Origin: Brachypterus glaber
Lineage: Eukaryota > Arthropoda > Insecta > Coleoptera > Kateretidae
Assembly: GCA_958510825.1 (NCBI GenBank)
Contig: OY294052.1
Span: 9,011,816-9,075,815 of the forward strand
Length of the DNA: 64,000 bases
Direction of reading: 5' to 3'
Shown here: positions 23,163-35,118 of the stretch, piece by piece
How positions within the stretch are numbered: the first letter of the stretch is position 1
Layout: the number at the start of each line of letters is the position of its first letter
Translations under genes and position numbers: made by a program
Notes under the pieces: model-generated
Seen by the model: the letters and a program-made list of their open reading frames with translations, nothing else
Databases searched by the model: none
What the model was told of the DNA's origin: nothing

Positions 23163-23880
23163 ATATGTATGACAGACATTTTTATATAAGATTCTCCAAG
23201 TTTATAGCATATTGTGTTCTACAAATTATATTCTTACGAGTTTGCTCATTTTTCTTAACAATACTTTTGCTTTTCGCTTATATACTCATATACTCCGTCC
23301 AGTTATGCAAGAGAGTAAGGGACGCGGCCCGTTTTACACCATTACATACCATATACCATACACCATAAATAGAATAATTATGCATAAATCGTAGTGTATC
23401 AAAAATTTAACGGATGTCGGTACTGTTTTCCTGGAAAGGGCCTACCCAAAGACTCACATAACAAGCATAGTACATAAGAGTGCGATGCCAGGATTGGCTT
23501 GATATGTCGTCATGTATCTTGTAATCGTTGTTATGCGAGTCTCTGGATAGGCCTTAAGTTGTAATTGTAACCAAAAAATTTGACGTTTTCCTTATGTTCA
23601 ATATAATTTACGTATGTACAATATGTAGAATATGCTAATTTAGTATGATTGTATGAAGAATAAACCAAAAAGGTACATTTTTCAATACCATACAAAATAA
23701 CATTAAGTATAACCATTTTTTTATGTAAGTTTGTCTTCTTTTATTAGGTTTAACCGTCAATCATTGTCATAGACAAAAAATGTCACAATATTTTATATGT
23801 TAAAAGGTTTTTAACCAATGATGTAGCTTATACGGGAATATTAAACTACTATCTTGCATAATTGGACGGACTATAGTTTA
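23163..23880. repeat. Dispersed repeat, inverted copy of 50655-51210
   Basis: Shared landmarks are 'GATTGGC', 'ATGCGAGTCTCTGGATAGGC', 'CATTGTCATAGACAAAAAATG' and 'AACTACTATCTTGCATAATT', which appear in reverse order and orientation at 50655-51210. An internal palindrome (CACATAACAAGC ... GTTATGCGAGTCT) is present. Non-coding. Confidence 0.7.
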
Positions 23881-23935
23881 TAAAATAAACAAAAACTTTT
23901 AAAGAAAACCGGATACAAGCAAACAACTGGCTTAG

Positions 23936-24105
23936 ATTTGGGTCACTCGATCGGTTGTTACTTTGTTTAGTATTTTGGTAGTTAGCGTATGAGTTTCTTG
24001 AAGTTTTTGCCTATAAAAATCCTAAACCGAACAACCACCAAAGCACACTAACACACAAACTAGACAAAGCAACAACCGATAGAGTGACCCTAGCTTATAT
24101 ATCCA
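23936..24105. repeat. Foldback with GGGTCACTC / GAGTGACCC ends
   Basis: 'GGGTCACTCGATCGGTTGTT' at the left pairs with 'AACAACCGATAGAGTGACCC' at the right. The same terminal motif flanks 15702-15740. Confidence 0.7.
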
Positions 24106-24239
24106 GGATAGTTTTACACTGATAGAAAAATCTAAAAATATTAATAAAAAACGTTGTTGTGTCAACTTTTAGGTAAAGAACACAATTTTTACGATTATTC
24201 AAAACATTATAAGGTAATATTAAATACAATCAAACCACA

Positions 24240-24975
24240 TACAGGGTGATCCATAACTGGCATGCCAAAATTTAAGAGGTGATTCTAGATCCAAAAATAT
24301 AAAAAAAGTTCCTATAAAGGTTGGTCCGGAAATGAGCCCTAAGGGATCTAGGGCCCTTTAAAATTGTAATAAAAATAAGGTTTTTAATTAATAACTCGGG
24401 TACCGTTTAAGCTAGAGCGGCGAGCTTTTGCATGTATACTAGTATTAATAAGGGCAATAAGTTTATGTTAATTTATTTTTTTAATTTATCCAGAGGCGTG
24501 CCCAGACGGACAAAATATATGAGGCTTAAAACATTTTTGCCCCAAACTTTTCTATGTGTATGTTTTTTGGATTTGTTGTAAAAAATATAGATTTCTAGAG
24601 TAAAAATACATATAAAATATCATATAGTGTAACACTGTAGGAGCAACCGTTATCAAAAAAAAATGCAATTAAGAGGAAGTAACATTTTGTGCCACCAAAA
24701 ACGTTACTTTTTAAAAGGCTATTACTCCTTTAATATTAAATTTAGGTGTTTTGGTGTATAATACTTTTTTGCTCAGTTTTAAATGAAGAATCACCCTGCA
24801 GCATTAAAATTTTATTGGTGCTTTTTTTTGTTCCCCATTCAATACGTCATCTTCGAAGGGCCGTAGCTCCCTTAGGGCTCATTTCCGGACCAACCTTTAT
24901 AGAAACTTTTTTTCATATTTTTGGATGTAGAATTACCTCTTAAATTTCGGTACGCGAGTTCTGGAACAGGCTGTA
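24240..24975. mobile_element. Family A long-TIR element, complete copy
   Basis: Ends TACAGGGTGATCC and GGAACAGGCTGTA flank arms of about 110 bp. The left arm has 'GGTCCGGAAATGAGCCCTAA' and the right arm has 'TTAGGGCTCATTTCCGGACC'. The target is TA. The interior is non-coding, so it would depend on a transposase supplied elsewhere. The termini resemble those of the mariner-type element at 52681. Confidence 0.8.
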
Positions 24976-25247
24976 TGTACTAAACAACTTCATAGTATTT
25001 AATATAAAAACATTGTTGTACTATAGTGCCGGTATTTTAAGAAGTACGATTAACAAAGATGGCGGAAACCAGATGATTTTACCAAAAATGATGAAAGTAG
25101 ACATTTTGGGCTGAAATTTCTATGTGCATAAGTATACCTAACGATAAGCATATACATGTACATGTAATTACATCTGATATCATAGATGAGCTGTCATCTC
25201 AAGGTTATATAAAAATTTACGAGTCCTCCATTTTGATCGGAAGTTAT

Positions 25248-25553
25248 GTCAGAAATCATCCAGGAAATTTAAATTAGTGGGTAAAATGAAAATAAATAAA
25301 CGACTTAACCTTACTTTTTAATGTTTTCTTATGTTATATTAAACAAAATCAAACTTAACTAAAAAATATGATACTTCTGTCTGCAGGTAGCAGTCGTTAT
25401 GTCAGAAATCATCCAGGAAATTTAAATTAGTGGGTAAAATGAAAATAAATAAACGACTTAACCTTACTTTTTAATGTTTTCTTATGTTATATTAAAAAAA
25501 ATCAAACTTAACTAAAAAATATGATACTGCTGTCTGCAGGTAGCAGTCGTTTT
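25248..25553. repeat. Tandem duplication, 2 x 153 bp
   Basis: The unit from GTCAGAAATCATCCAGGAAA to the GCAGGTAGCAGTCGTT end repeats at 25401, nearly identical. It is not related to the 153-bp repeat at 15802. Confidence 0.9.
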
Positions 25554-25559
25554 ATGTTT

Positions 25560-26830
25560 CTACAACTTTTTGTAAAATACGTCATTGCAAAGACTTTACT
25601 AGTTCTTTGAAAAAGCACTATAAAATATACAAAAAACACAGAAAGACTTTAAAAGTTCAAAAACGCTATTATATAGTCTATAATAAAATAAAATGTTCAC
25701 CCTTCTAGCACAAAACACCAAACGCGTAGAAAAAATAACAGAAAAACCTCGAAAACAAACTCAAAACATACATAAATTAGGTTATGTTAACCTGTTGCAC
25801 GAATATGTTAGAGGTGTGCCAAGAATTATATTTTTATATTTAAATTACTGGTAAAAATAAATAAATATCTGTGTATTATAACATATTGATTTAGCTTTTA
25901 CATATATAACAAACTGTTGCAATAAAACAACGACAAAAAGAAACTTTTACTGACTACTGAAGTGAAATGAAAAGACACGTCTCTAACAAAGAAAATATTC
26001 CTATCTAAAGCAACACAGTGTTACCAACATAAAATATATATTTTTTTACTTTATGTTGGACAATTGGAATCAAAATGGAGGACGCATTTAGTCGGGACGC
26101 AGAAGTATGCGCAGACGGTCAAAAATCAATCTATTTGTTTATTTTGTCTATGTCTGATATGTAGTTTTTATGTGCACACACATGTAGTATATAAATTTAA
26201 AATAAAATGCGTACAAAGCAAAAAAAAAGTTGTGACGGGAGGGTGTAAGGGCGTGAAAATGTTGATAACTTTTTTTACACCAAAATTTGAAAAATTAAAA
26301 ATTAAAATCGACCTGTCCAAGGGTTTTTTAAGACTTATAACTGAAAAGTTAATCGCTTGATTCCAGACTTAATGTACGCACTGTATAAAATTCGTCAGGG
26401 GGAAATAGCTTATTGAAAATGTTCATCAGCATTCCGACTGTAATATTAACCCCATATTTCCATAAATTATGCTAACATATGACCGATATACGTGACTCTA
26501 CTTTTTGCTAAATATGTTGGCTATATCTGTTTTTCAGGGCCTACTTGATAAAATCTTTTACGTTATTTTATGTATCCCCGGCAGTATAACGTTTGAGTTA
26601 TGGGGAAGCTGGGAAATAAACTTTGTCGTATCTCCTTTTTGTCTAATGTTTTAAACATTAAGCATACATAATATAACTTTTTATGCATAATTTTTATTAG
26701 TGTATTTAAAATATAACTTAAAAAGCGGAATAAAGATATGATAATTTAAAGAGTTGAAGGCTGAGAAATTATAGAGATCCTTTTATAACTTTGACAATTT
26801 AATCACCATAAAGAAAACTAAACTAAGCTG
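25560..26830. other. Unclassified DNA
   Basis: No gene seen. The 98-codon frame at 26064 lacks any domain and lies in low-complexity AT-rich sequence. Confidence 0.4.
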
Positions 26831-26834
26831 GATA

Positions 26835-27942
26835 TACAGGGTGTTCTGTGAGGAAAGGAAAATATTTAAAGGATGTGTTCTAGAGCTCAAAATAAGAAAA
26901 AAAGTTCCCATAAACATATGTACAAAAACGACTCGTAAGGGAGCTACGCCCCTTCAAAAGAGATTCCGAAATTTCGATTTTTCATTAATAACTTAGTAAC
27001 CCTATAGCATCGAGATTTAGCATGTGATCTATGATTTATAAGGCCTATCAGCCAATGGTGTATGCATGTAGTTATTTCAACCAGGGGCGTCCGTAATAGG
27101 GGGCCTTTTCACTTTTTAGCCCCAAACTTTTTACTGCTTAACTTTTTTGTCGATTTATTGTTAGAATAGTATTACTAAGGTAAAGACACATAAAAAAAGT
27201 ACTCGTTGTAATACCATAGGTTTAACTGTTTTCGAGAAAAATACAATTAATTAGAACAAAAAATTAAACACTAAAATGTTAAAAATCAACATTTCAATAA
27301 TGCAGGTTGATTCAACATTAAAAGCTAAGAAAAAAGTAGGTCCAAAAATCGATTTAAAGGTACCATGACCCTTTAAAAATTTTGGAGCCTGACTCACTTA
27401 GCAGTGATTTTTGGAATTTCGTGAATGAAAGCTTTTTTTCTTAGTTTTTGGTGTACAGTAACTACGGTATTGAAATTTTGGTTTTTAATATTTTGGTGTT
27501 TTATTTTCTGTTCCCGAAACTTGTAATTTTGCCTTTAATTGTAGTTTTCTAGAAAACCGTTAATCCTAAAGTATTACAGCAAAACTACCTTTTTAATGTT
27601 TTTACCTGAGGAATACTATTCTAATAATAAACGCACAAAAAAATAAACGGAAAGAAGTTTGGAGCAAAAAATTGATAAGACCCCTCATTTCGCACTCCCC
27701 CGGTTTAAGTAACTGCATGCAAATACCATTGGCTGATATGCCTTATTAAGAAGAGATCACATGCCAAAACCTTGTTGCTATAACACAAAGGGTTTCTAAG
27801 TTATTAATTAAAAATCGAATTGAACCCCTTTTGAAGGAGCGTAGCTCCCTTTTTGGACATATGCTTATGGGATTTTTTTTCTTATTTTGACCTCTAGAAC
27901 ACATCCTTTAAATATTTAACTTTCCTCCCGGAACACCCTGTA
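26835..27942. mobile_element. Family L long-TIR element
   Basis: Ends TACAGGGTGTTCTGTGAGG and CCGGAACACCCTGTA, with TA on both sides. The arms continue for over 200 bp, with 'AAATATTTAAAGGATGTGTT' at the left and its inverse near 27900. 'GTAAGGGAGCTACGCCCCTT' at the left is matched by 'AAGGAGCGTAGCTCCC' at the right. Length 1.1 kb, no ORF. Confidence 0.8.
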
Positions 27943-28082
27943 TACAGGATGTCATTAATTTTAAGAGGTGATACTACATAAGAAAATATAAAAAAAAGTT
28001 CCTTTAAAAGTGGCTAAAAAAATCGGTTTTTATTTAATAACGAACGCTTTGAGGTACAGCAACGAGGTTTCGAATGTAAACT

Positions 28083-28425
28083 AACCATATAATAACTATT
28101 AATCATTCGGGTGATTAGGTCACTCGCCTTTCGGATCGTGTCCCAAAATTCACTCTCATTGATAATAGCAATTATTATACTCTCATTGAATAATATACTA
28201 TTATCCACGGCCGTGATTAATATGCCTATAAACAACGGGTCTGTAAAAATAAAAAGTTTAAAGTTTAAAACGGCCGTTGAAAATTATAGTATTTTACTTG
28301 CTTATAATAGCTTTTAATCATTTAGGTGATTACGCCACTCGCCTATCGACTCGAGTCTTAAAATTGGTCATAATTAATTAATTATTATGTTGAATAATAT
28401 AGAATACTATTGAACATAAAATAGT
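28083..28425. mobile_element. Family B element, inverted and duplicated
   Basis: Inverted relative to 6510-7036. It contains 'GTCACTCGCCTTTCGGATCG', 'TATCCACGGCCGTGATTAAT' and a second core 'CGCCACTCGCCTATCGACTC'. Confidence 0.6.
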
Positions 28426-28552
28426 GATATGATACAAGGACGAAAAATAGAGTTTTTAGGGCGACTTCAAATATTGATGCTCGCGAGCATCAACTGATAT
28501 TGCTCAAATGCAACAAGTATATCCTTTTCTAGTGAGAGAGTGAGAGTCCACA

Positions 28553-29237
28553 TACAGAGCGGTCCAAAAGTCACCTCCCCCCCTCTTAACTCTTGAACAA
28601 GTTAATATATCAACTTCCAATCTAGAACTCCTAAATAAGACAACTTAAACTATCTCTTAGAATATATTTTATACTCAGAATATGGAGGGCATGGGGGGAC
28701 ATTTTTTTTAAATGAAAGGGGGTCGTGTGATACGTCATTTTAAAGCAAATAAAATTCTCTATTGGACTGTATATTTTTTTATTTTTTAAATAATTTTTTT
28801 AAAGTTTAGATTTTTCAATTTTTTTTGCTAAATATATGATTTTTTAAGTTTTTTTTGTAAACTTATATTTAGATCAATTAAAATTAGTTTAAAAGTATAA
28901 TTTACCTTTTTTCATTATGAAATTAGTCAAAATTGATTGATTTTTTTAGAGAAATTTCGACAAAAATACCTATTTTCAACCCTATTTTAACCAAAAAAAA
29001 ATTTTTGAAAAAATTAAAAAATATATAGTTAAATGAAGAAATAAGCTTTAAAATGATGTATACGACCTCCCTTTCCATTTAAAAAATGCCCTGTCCCCAT
29101 GCCCCCTGCCCACATTTTAAGAGCTGAAAGTATCAAATATATGCTAAAAGATAGTTTAAGTTGTCTTAATTTAAATTTCGATATCTCAACTCATTCAAAA
29201 GTTAAGAGTGGGGGGGTGACTTTTGGACCACTCTGTA
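28553..29237. mobile_element. Family C long-TIR element
   Basis: TACAGAGCGGTCCAAAAGTC at the left and GACTTTTGGACCACTCTGTA at the right, with arms of over 150 bp and a TA target. Non-coding. It has a second full copy at 56486-57144 and a half copy at 45995-46206. Confidence 0.85.
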
Positions 29238-30616
29238 TTTGAGGTTATGTTTCACTTAGGTTAAGCACGAGTGTCAGTTATGATATTTAATTTTAATATT
29301 TGAACATACGATATTTGCACATAACAAACGTGGTTTGAAACCAGATACGACAAAACTTTACGACTTATTATTTGCATTTAGAGAGTTGATACGAGATTTT
29401 GCTTTAAAATGTGGTAGAAAACAGTTTAATTTTGTTGTCCATCCGAAAACCTATTAAACCGCTCTGTATATGAGGTTATGTTTCATTTAGGTTAAGTACG
29501 AGTGTCAGTTATGATATTTAATTTTAATCTTTGAACATACGATATTTGCACATAACAAACGTGGTTTGAAAGCAGATACGACAAAACTTTACGACTTATT
29601 ATTTGCATTTAGAGAGTTGATACCAGATTTTGCTTTAAAATGTGGTAGAAAACAGTTTAATTTTGTTATCCATCCGAAAACCTGATAAACCGCTCTGTAT
29701 GTGAGGTTATGTTTCATTTAGGTTAAGCACGAGTGTCAGTTTTGATATTTAATTTTAATATTTGAACATACGATATTTGCACATAACAAACGTGGTTTGA
29801 AAGCAAAGTCGACAAAACTTTACGACTTATTATTTGCATTTAGAGAGTTGATACCAGATTTTGCTTTAAAATGTGGTAGAAAACAGTTTAATTTTGTTGT
29901 CCATCCGATAACCTGATAAACCGCTCTGTATGTGAGGTTATGTTTCATTTAGGTTAAGCACGAGTGTCAGTTATGATATTTAATTTTAATATTTGAAAAT
30001 ACGATATTTGCACATAACAAACGTGGTTTGAAACCAGATACGACAAAACTTTGCGACTTATTATTTGCATTTAGAGAGTTGATACGAGATTTTGCTTTAA
30101 AATGTGGTAGAAAACAGTTTAATTTTGTTGTCCATCCGAAAACCTGATAAACCGCTCTGTATGTGAGGTTATGTTTCATTTAGGTTAAGCACGAGTGTCA
30201 GTTATGATATTTAATTTTAATATTTGAACATACGATATTTGCACATAACAAACGTGGCTTGAAAGCAGATACGACAAAACTTTACGACTTATTATTTGCA
30301 TTTAGAGAGTTGATACGAGATTTTGCTTTAAAATGTGGTAGAAAACAGTTTAATTTTGTTGTCCATTCGAAAACCTGATAAACCGCTCTGTATATGAGGT
30401 TATGTTTCATTTAGGTTAAGCACGAGTGTCAGTTTTGATATTTAATTTTAATATTTGAACATACGATATTTGCACATAACAAACGTGGTTTGAAACCAGA
30501 TACGACAAAACTTTACGACTTATTATTTGCATTTAGAGAGTTGATACGAGATTTTGCTTTAAAATGTGGTAGAAAACAGTTTAATTTTGTTGTCCATCCG
30601 AAAACCAGATAAACCG
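29231..30616. repeat. 231-bp tandem array, six units
   Basis: CTCTGTAT recurs at 29231, 29462, 29693, 29924, 30155 and 30386, a period of exactly 231. Each unit runs from 'TGAGGTTATGTTTC' to 'GTCCATCCGAAAACC'. Divergence between units is only a few percent. Each unit starts with the terminal bases of family C, which abuts the array on the left. Confidence 0.97.
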
Positions 30617-31020
30617 ATTAATTGCATAGGGTCAACTGGGGCTAATGTGATACAGTCAAAATAATGCGGCTATTATATTACAGCTAGCTCAAACATATTT
30701 ACAGTCTACAAATTAAAGTAAGACAAATCGGTGAAGAAGAGAATTATATACTTAATTATAAGTCATATTCACTTGTGCAAAAATCTAATTAGCCCCTTAC
30801 TGTATCTACAATAGCCCCAAATATGGGGTTATTTTGTTTTTTACTATTTTTGTACTATTGTTTTTCTTGTATTTTGCCCTTAAAACTGGACAGAGAACCG
30901 CATTGCTTACAACAAGAAATTTTTTTGAGATTTTTAAAAATAAAATCTATATTTTTTCTAAAAATTTTAAAAAATAGTTGTATTTCTACTTATTTATTAC
31001 TTATACAATAAACTAGTTGT
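30617..31020. other. Unclassified DNA
   Basis: No gene seen. The 62-codon frame at 30823 is hydrophobic low-complexity translation. Confidence 0.4.
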
Positions 31021-31021
31021 A

Positions 31022-31397
31022 CACAGAAAAAAATATTGTATTAAATCAAGAATTTGTATAAAACGAAGAGAATATATTCTCCTTTAAAGCAAAATTGTAC
31101 TTTAATGGAAAGCATAAGTATATGGTATTTTGAAAAGGAGAATATATTCTCAAATATGAAAGCATAAAAGAATAATATATGGATACCACTTATCTAAAAG
31201 GAGCCAAGCGACATTTTTAACGAAATTTTGTTAGGCATGGGAATAGGTTCTTAAGGCTTAGTACAACCTATTCCCATGCCTAAGAAAATTTCGTTAAAAA
31301 TGTCGCTTGGTTCTTTTTCGATAAGCGGTATCCATATTCTCTTCATTATATACTAATCAGCAAATTCTTAATTTAAGATAATATTTTTCTGTGTGTA
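31022..31397. mobile_element. Nested palindromic MITE
   Basis: The outer inverted ends 'ACACAGAAAAAAATATTGTA' and 'ATAATATTTTTCTGTGTG' frame an inner near-perfect palindrome at 31181-31333. Its arms run from GGATACC through 'AGCGACATTTTTAACGAAAT' to 'CATGGGAATAGG'. The 14-bp palindrome GAGAATATATTCTC occurs twice, at 31068 and 31138. Confidence 0.75.
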
Positions 31398-31899
31398 ATT
31401 TTTATTGAATTGTGGTCTTATTTTGAAATCACTTAAAAGGCTTAAGCTTAATAAGTATTTGTTAAAAAATAATTAAATTCGCTTTAACTGATAATATAGC
31501 TGCCAATGCTGAAATTTATTATACTGCAAATTATTTATCAATTCATATTTGTATGTTTCCAAATATGGAATTTATTGTATGCATAAAAGGTGACAAGACA
31601 AAATGTAGTCAATCTGAAAATTGATTACCGTATTAAATACTGAACGACTTTTTATACAAAGTCGGCTCCGAATCTATCTGAGCAAAAAAGTGGATCAAGG
31701 CAGCCATACTAGTGGTCCAAAATGACTTTTAGTGATATGTTTATTACTCATTGGGTTTTTAGTAATACATCCTAACAAAAAAAAGTTTAGAACTCTTTAG
31801 GAAACAGTAATTATATTTATTAAATTTAGATAAAAAATAAATAATTAAAATATTAATATAAACAAATAAAAGCAAAAAATAATAACAATAAAAATAAAA

Positions 31900-32260
31900 A
31901 ATAAAAAATCTCTTCTAAATCCGCCTCGTCCTTTAAAGTTCCCAACACCGAGCCGCATTCCCTCTTTGAACTGCCAAGCTAATTTTTTGGGTAATGAAGG
32001 CTTTTCCGTTTTTACAAGGTATTTTTTTGCAGATTTCTGAAATAAGTTTATGCGCTTCATTACCCCAAGGGCCGAAAGTTTCAACGGCAAAAGGCACAAA
32101 GATAAAACGATCTCTGAACTCTTCATACCTCCGAAACTTTTTATTTTCTGCAATACGTGCAGCCTCACCAGCTTTTTTGCATGTGACTAATATAGGATTC
32201 AGCTATGGTGTGACTACACGTAGCGTCCCAAAGTAATGCATTACCACCCCTCCAGGGAAC
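31900..32260 (-). pseudogene. LINE ORF C-terminal extension, frameshifted
   Basis: On the minus strand, a first frame reads 'NALLWDATCSHTIAESYIS' and hits a stop. A second frame then reads 'FIFVPFAVETFGPWG', 'AHKLISEICKK' and 'ITQKISLAVQRGNAAR'. The order 'WDaTc..DT.a', 'F.P.avET.GpwG' and 'Q.iSlavqRGNA' is a recurrent C-terminal module of invertebrate LINE-type ORFs. At least one frameshift and one stop show it is dead. Confidence 0.7.
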
Positions 32261-32545
32261 CATAGTAATCCCATCCACTATTGTATTGCTATGTATTTTA
32301 AGGCGGTAAATCCCAATTTAAGGTCAGCACCTCATCGAATTAGTTTTCGAGATAACCTCAGAAACTTTAATTTTTGAGTATGAAAATATTCTTACTGGAT
32401 GATGTACTATTTTGACCTTAAATTCTTCGGGTTCAGCGCCTTAAAATACATAGGAATAGAACGGTTTCCGAATAAAAATCTTGAACTTTTTTTGTGGCCC
32501 TACAAAAGAGTTCTTTACATTTATTTTGTGTGGCTGTGTATTTTT
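32261..32545. repeat. Foldback repeat with CTATGTATTTTAAGGCG arms
   Basis: 'TGCTATGTATTTTAAGGCGG' near 32288 is inverted as 'GCGCCTTAAAATACATAGGA' near 32435. 'GTGTGGCTGTGTATTTTTG' at the right end matches 14985. Probably one non-autonomous family with 14870-15000. Confidence 0.55.
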
Positions 32546-32835
32546 GATATTTACATTCAGTTGCATATCACGTCTTACAAATAATTATAAAAAAATGTTT
32601 TTAAAAACTGAGAGTTTGTTTAAAGTATTTCTTTATTCAAAATGTGTTATTAAAATAAAATTTTATATTACCTGTGCATCCAAAACACGGTGCTTTTTTG
32701 GTGGTATTTTTTGTTTTTTGAAACCCTGAAATTCCTTTACCATTAGATAGTACCGTCCATTTATATGATTTTCAGCAAAAATCAAAAAAATCTACCGTGC
32801 GCTTCGTTTTTTATTAAAAAAAAATAAATGCTAAA

Positions 32836-33152
32836 CGAGCTGCGATGCGTAAAACAAGCCGTGGACATATGTAATTCTACGCATTCCATTATATACTATT
32901 CACAGTAAGCGGGTATATTGCATTTTTCCAATTATTAAAAAAAAAATAAAAAAAAAACTTTTTCAACAATTTTTTTCTTTTTGAGAAAAAGGAAAAACAA
33001 ATTAAAAAACTTGTTGAAATGTTTTTTTATGTTTTTCATTTATTTTTTTTTTATTAATTGGAAAAATGCAATATACCCACTTACTGTAATAGTGTATAAT
33101 GGAATGCGTAAGATTACATATGTTCACGGATTGTTTTCCTATTCGCAGCTCG
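32836..33152. mobile_element. Foldback element, family M
   Basis: Arms of about 110 bp: 'CGAGCTGCGATGCG', 'GGACATATGTAATTCTACGC' and 'GGGTATATTGCATTTTTCC' at the left, inverted at the right. Left-arm sequence also occurs in both defensin-block copies (4965-5040 and 6015-6085). Confidence 0.8.
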
Positions 33153-33506
33153 TAAAACACTGAAAAAAATATAAAAAAATGAAATTCGATTTATCTCACG
33201 AATCCCTCTACCGATTATTTTCATATTGACAATGAATATACATGAGACATCGTAAAAGAGATTTAAAAAAAATCCCATAGGTGCAAGGACTTTTGTTTTA
33301 AAGTTGATCCAAGCCCGCAGTGGCTTCTGTTACTTGACAACTTTAGGCCAGATTTTTGTAATCTCTTTTTAAACCTTAGAAATATTTTTGCTTACTATGT
33401 TCTGTTAGTCCCCCATTTGATAAAAATAACACAGTAAATCCATAAACTAAAACAGATAAACAGAAAGATTTTCATGTGCAATAAGTTTCCCATTTAATTG
33501 TTTCAG

Positions 33507-33637
33507 GGACCCAAATGGCGAAGTTCCAAACGCATCAGAAAACGAAGCCAAAAATGCACAGAAAGGCGAAAGCGATGAAGGTCACGTCCCATATTGGGAC
33601 ACATATGACACCATCAACCAGTTTTATTTGGAATTTG
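33507..33637 (+). CDS. Internal exon of a neuroligin/cholinesterase-like gene
   Basis: Acceptor TTTAATTGTTTCAG and donor GTAAGT are both strong. In the frame entered at phase 2, 43 codons are open and strongly RNY-biased. They begin DPNGEVPN, pass an acidic Glu/Asn/Lys-rich middle, and end 'VPYWDTYDTINQFYLEF' in phase 1. Neuroligin C-terminal esterase-like domains show '(K/T)TGDPN..VP', then about 25 variable residues, then 'V.W..Y....Q.YL..G', with the same spacing. The split codon would be Gly, giving GDPN. This suggests a cell-adhesion protein of the carboxylesterase family, at the last part of its extracellular domain. Neighbouring exons are not identified. The 2625 exon cannot be its partner because its phase is 1. 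Confidence 0.6.
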
Positions 33638-33793
33638 GTAAGTTTGCTTGTTTGTTTGTTTGTTAGTCGTTTGTTTATACCAGGAATCTGGTAAAGACAA
33701 TAATACAACTTTTTACGCTTACCAGATTCTTAAGTTTTGTTTCTGGTAACCACATTGCCCTCAACAGATTTCTGGTGGCAGCAACCAGAAAAA

Positions 33794-34462
33794 TACAGGG
33801 TTATTCAGAAATAAGTTCGATAAATTTAAGAGGTGGTTCTAAGTTAAAAAATATGAAAAAAAGTTTCTATAAAGATTGGTCCGAAAATGAGTCTTAAGGG
33901 AGCTACGACTCTAAAATTGTAATAAAAATAAGGTTTTTAATTAATAACTCTTGTACCCTTTAAGCTAGAGCGACGAGCTTTTGCATGTATACTAGTATTA
34001 ATAAGGGCAATAAGTTTATGTTAATTTATTTTTTTTGAATTTATCTAGACGGACAAAATATGTTAGGCTTAACACATTTTTGCTCCAAACTTTTTTATTT
34101 ATACATTTTTTGGATTTTTATAACTGTAGGAGAAACCGTTTAAAAAAAATACATTTAAAAGGAAGTAACATGCTGTTCCATTAAAAATATGACTTTTTAA
34201 AAGGTTATAACTCCTTTAATATTAAATTTAGGTGTTTTGGTGAAGAATACTTTTTTGCTTAGTTTTAAATGAAGAATCGCCCTGCAGCATTAAAATTTTA
34301 TTGGTGCTTTTTTTGTTTCCCATTCAATATGTCTATCTTCGAAGGGCCGCAGCTCCCTTAGGGCTCATTTCAGGACCAACCTTTATAGAAACTTTTTTTC
34401 ATATTTGTTAACTTAGAATCACCTCTTAAATTTCTCGAACTTATTTCTGAATAACCCCGTAT
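33794..34462. mobile_element. Family A long-TIR element inside the intron after 33637
   Basis: Ends TACAGGGTTATTCAGAAATA and TTTCTGAATAACCCCGTA, with TA on both sides and arms of about 115 bp. The interior matches 24240-24975. Confidence 0.85.
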
Positions 34463-34510
34463 AGTCGGAGAACTGGTGATCATTTTTATTTCATTATTTT
34501 TTCCCGGATG

Positions 34511-34516
<6 letters not shown>

Positions 34517-34553
<37 letters not shown>
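34517..34553. repeat. (TA)n microsatellite
   Basis: About 18 TA units. Confidence 0.95.
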
Positions 34554-34557
<4 letters not shown>

Positions 34558-34979
34558 AAAGTAAATTCAAATTAAGCTTTTTGCAAATTGCTAAGCTCCT
34601 GATCTGTCTCCTTTGGGTGCTAGAAACTCCAAAAGCTATGCTAATAAGCTACCAAAAATCTATTTTTAACTTGCCGAGTCCTATACATTACATTTGTTAC
34701 ATTCAGATTAAGCTATTTTCATAGATATACACAATAATTCTGGGGCCAAGGGGTAAGAACAGTCTTTAAAAAGTGTCTTTGACATATGTGATACCTAATT
34801 AAAAAAAAATAATTTATGAAATGACATTTTGTTTAAATGAAAACTCTTTTGACTTTTAAGTATTGACATGTGTCAAATAAACTTTTTTAAATCTTTTTTT
34901 ACCCCTTGGCCTGCAAAATAATTGTGTAAAACTGTAAAAATAGGCAAATCTAAATGTAAGTTAAAAATATATTTTTTAG

Positions 34980-35061
34980 GGACCCCATTTCACCACCGTT
35001 TAGGGGCTTCTACTACCCAAAGGAACCAGATCCAGGACCTGGCGATTTGCAAATAGCTTAA
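34980..35061 (+). CDS. Probable terminal exon starting GGACCC
   Basis: Acceptor ATTTTTTAG precedes a GC-richer stretch. An AATAAA follows at 35113-35118. Two frames are possible. Entered at phase 2, it reads 26 codons beginning DPISPPFRGF, then a Pro/Gly-rich acidic end (KEPDPGPGD), to TAA 35059-35061. Entered at phase 1, as it would be after the exon ending 33637, it reads 24 codons to TAG 35054-35056. The first frame shares its entry phase and first codons with the 33507 exon, so it could be an alternative 3' exon to it. I do not recognise the tail sequence. Which frame is used is undecided. Confidence 0.4.
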
Positions 35062-35112
35062 TTTAAATGTACTTTAAGACATATATAAAACACAGCTGGT
35101 AAAAAATAATGA

Positions 35113-35118
35113 AATAAA
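35113..35118 (+). terminator. AATAAA polyadenylation signal
   Basis: It lies 52 bases after the TAA at 35061 and fits a 3' end for the 34980 exon. Confidence 0.45.

Noticed and set aside
28481..28500. Palindrome TGATGCTCGCGAGCATCA as a regulatory operator
   Set aside because: A single 18-bp palindrome with no gene nearby, in a region full of inverted repeats.
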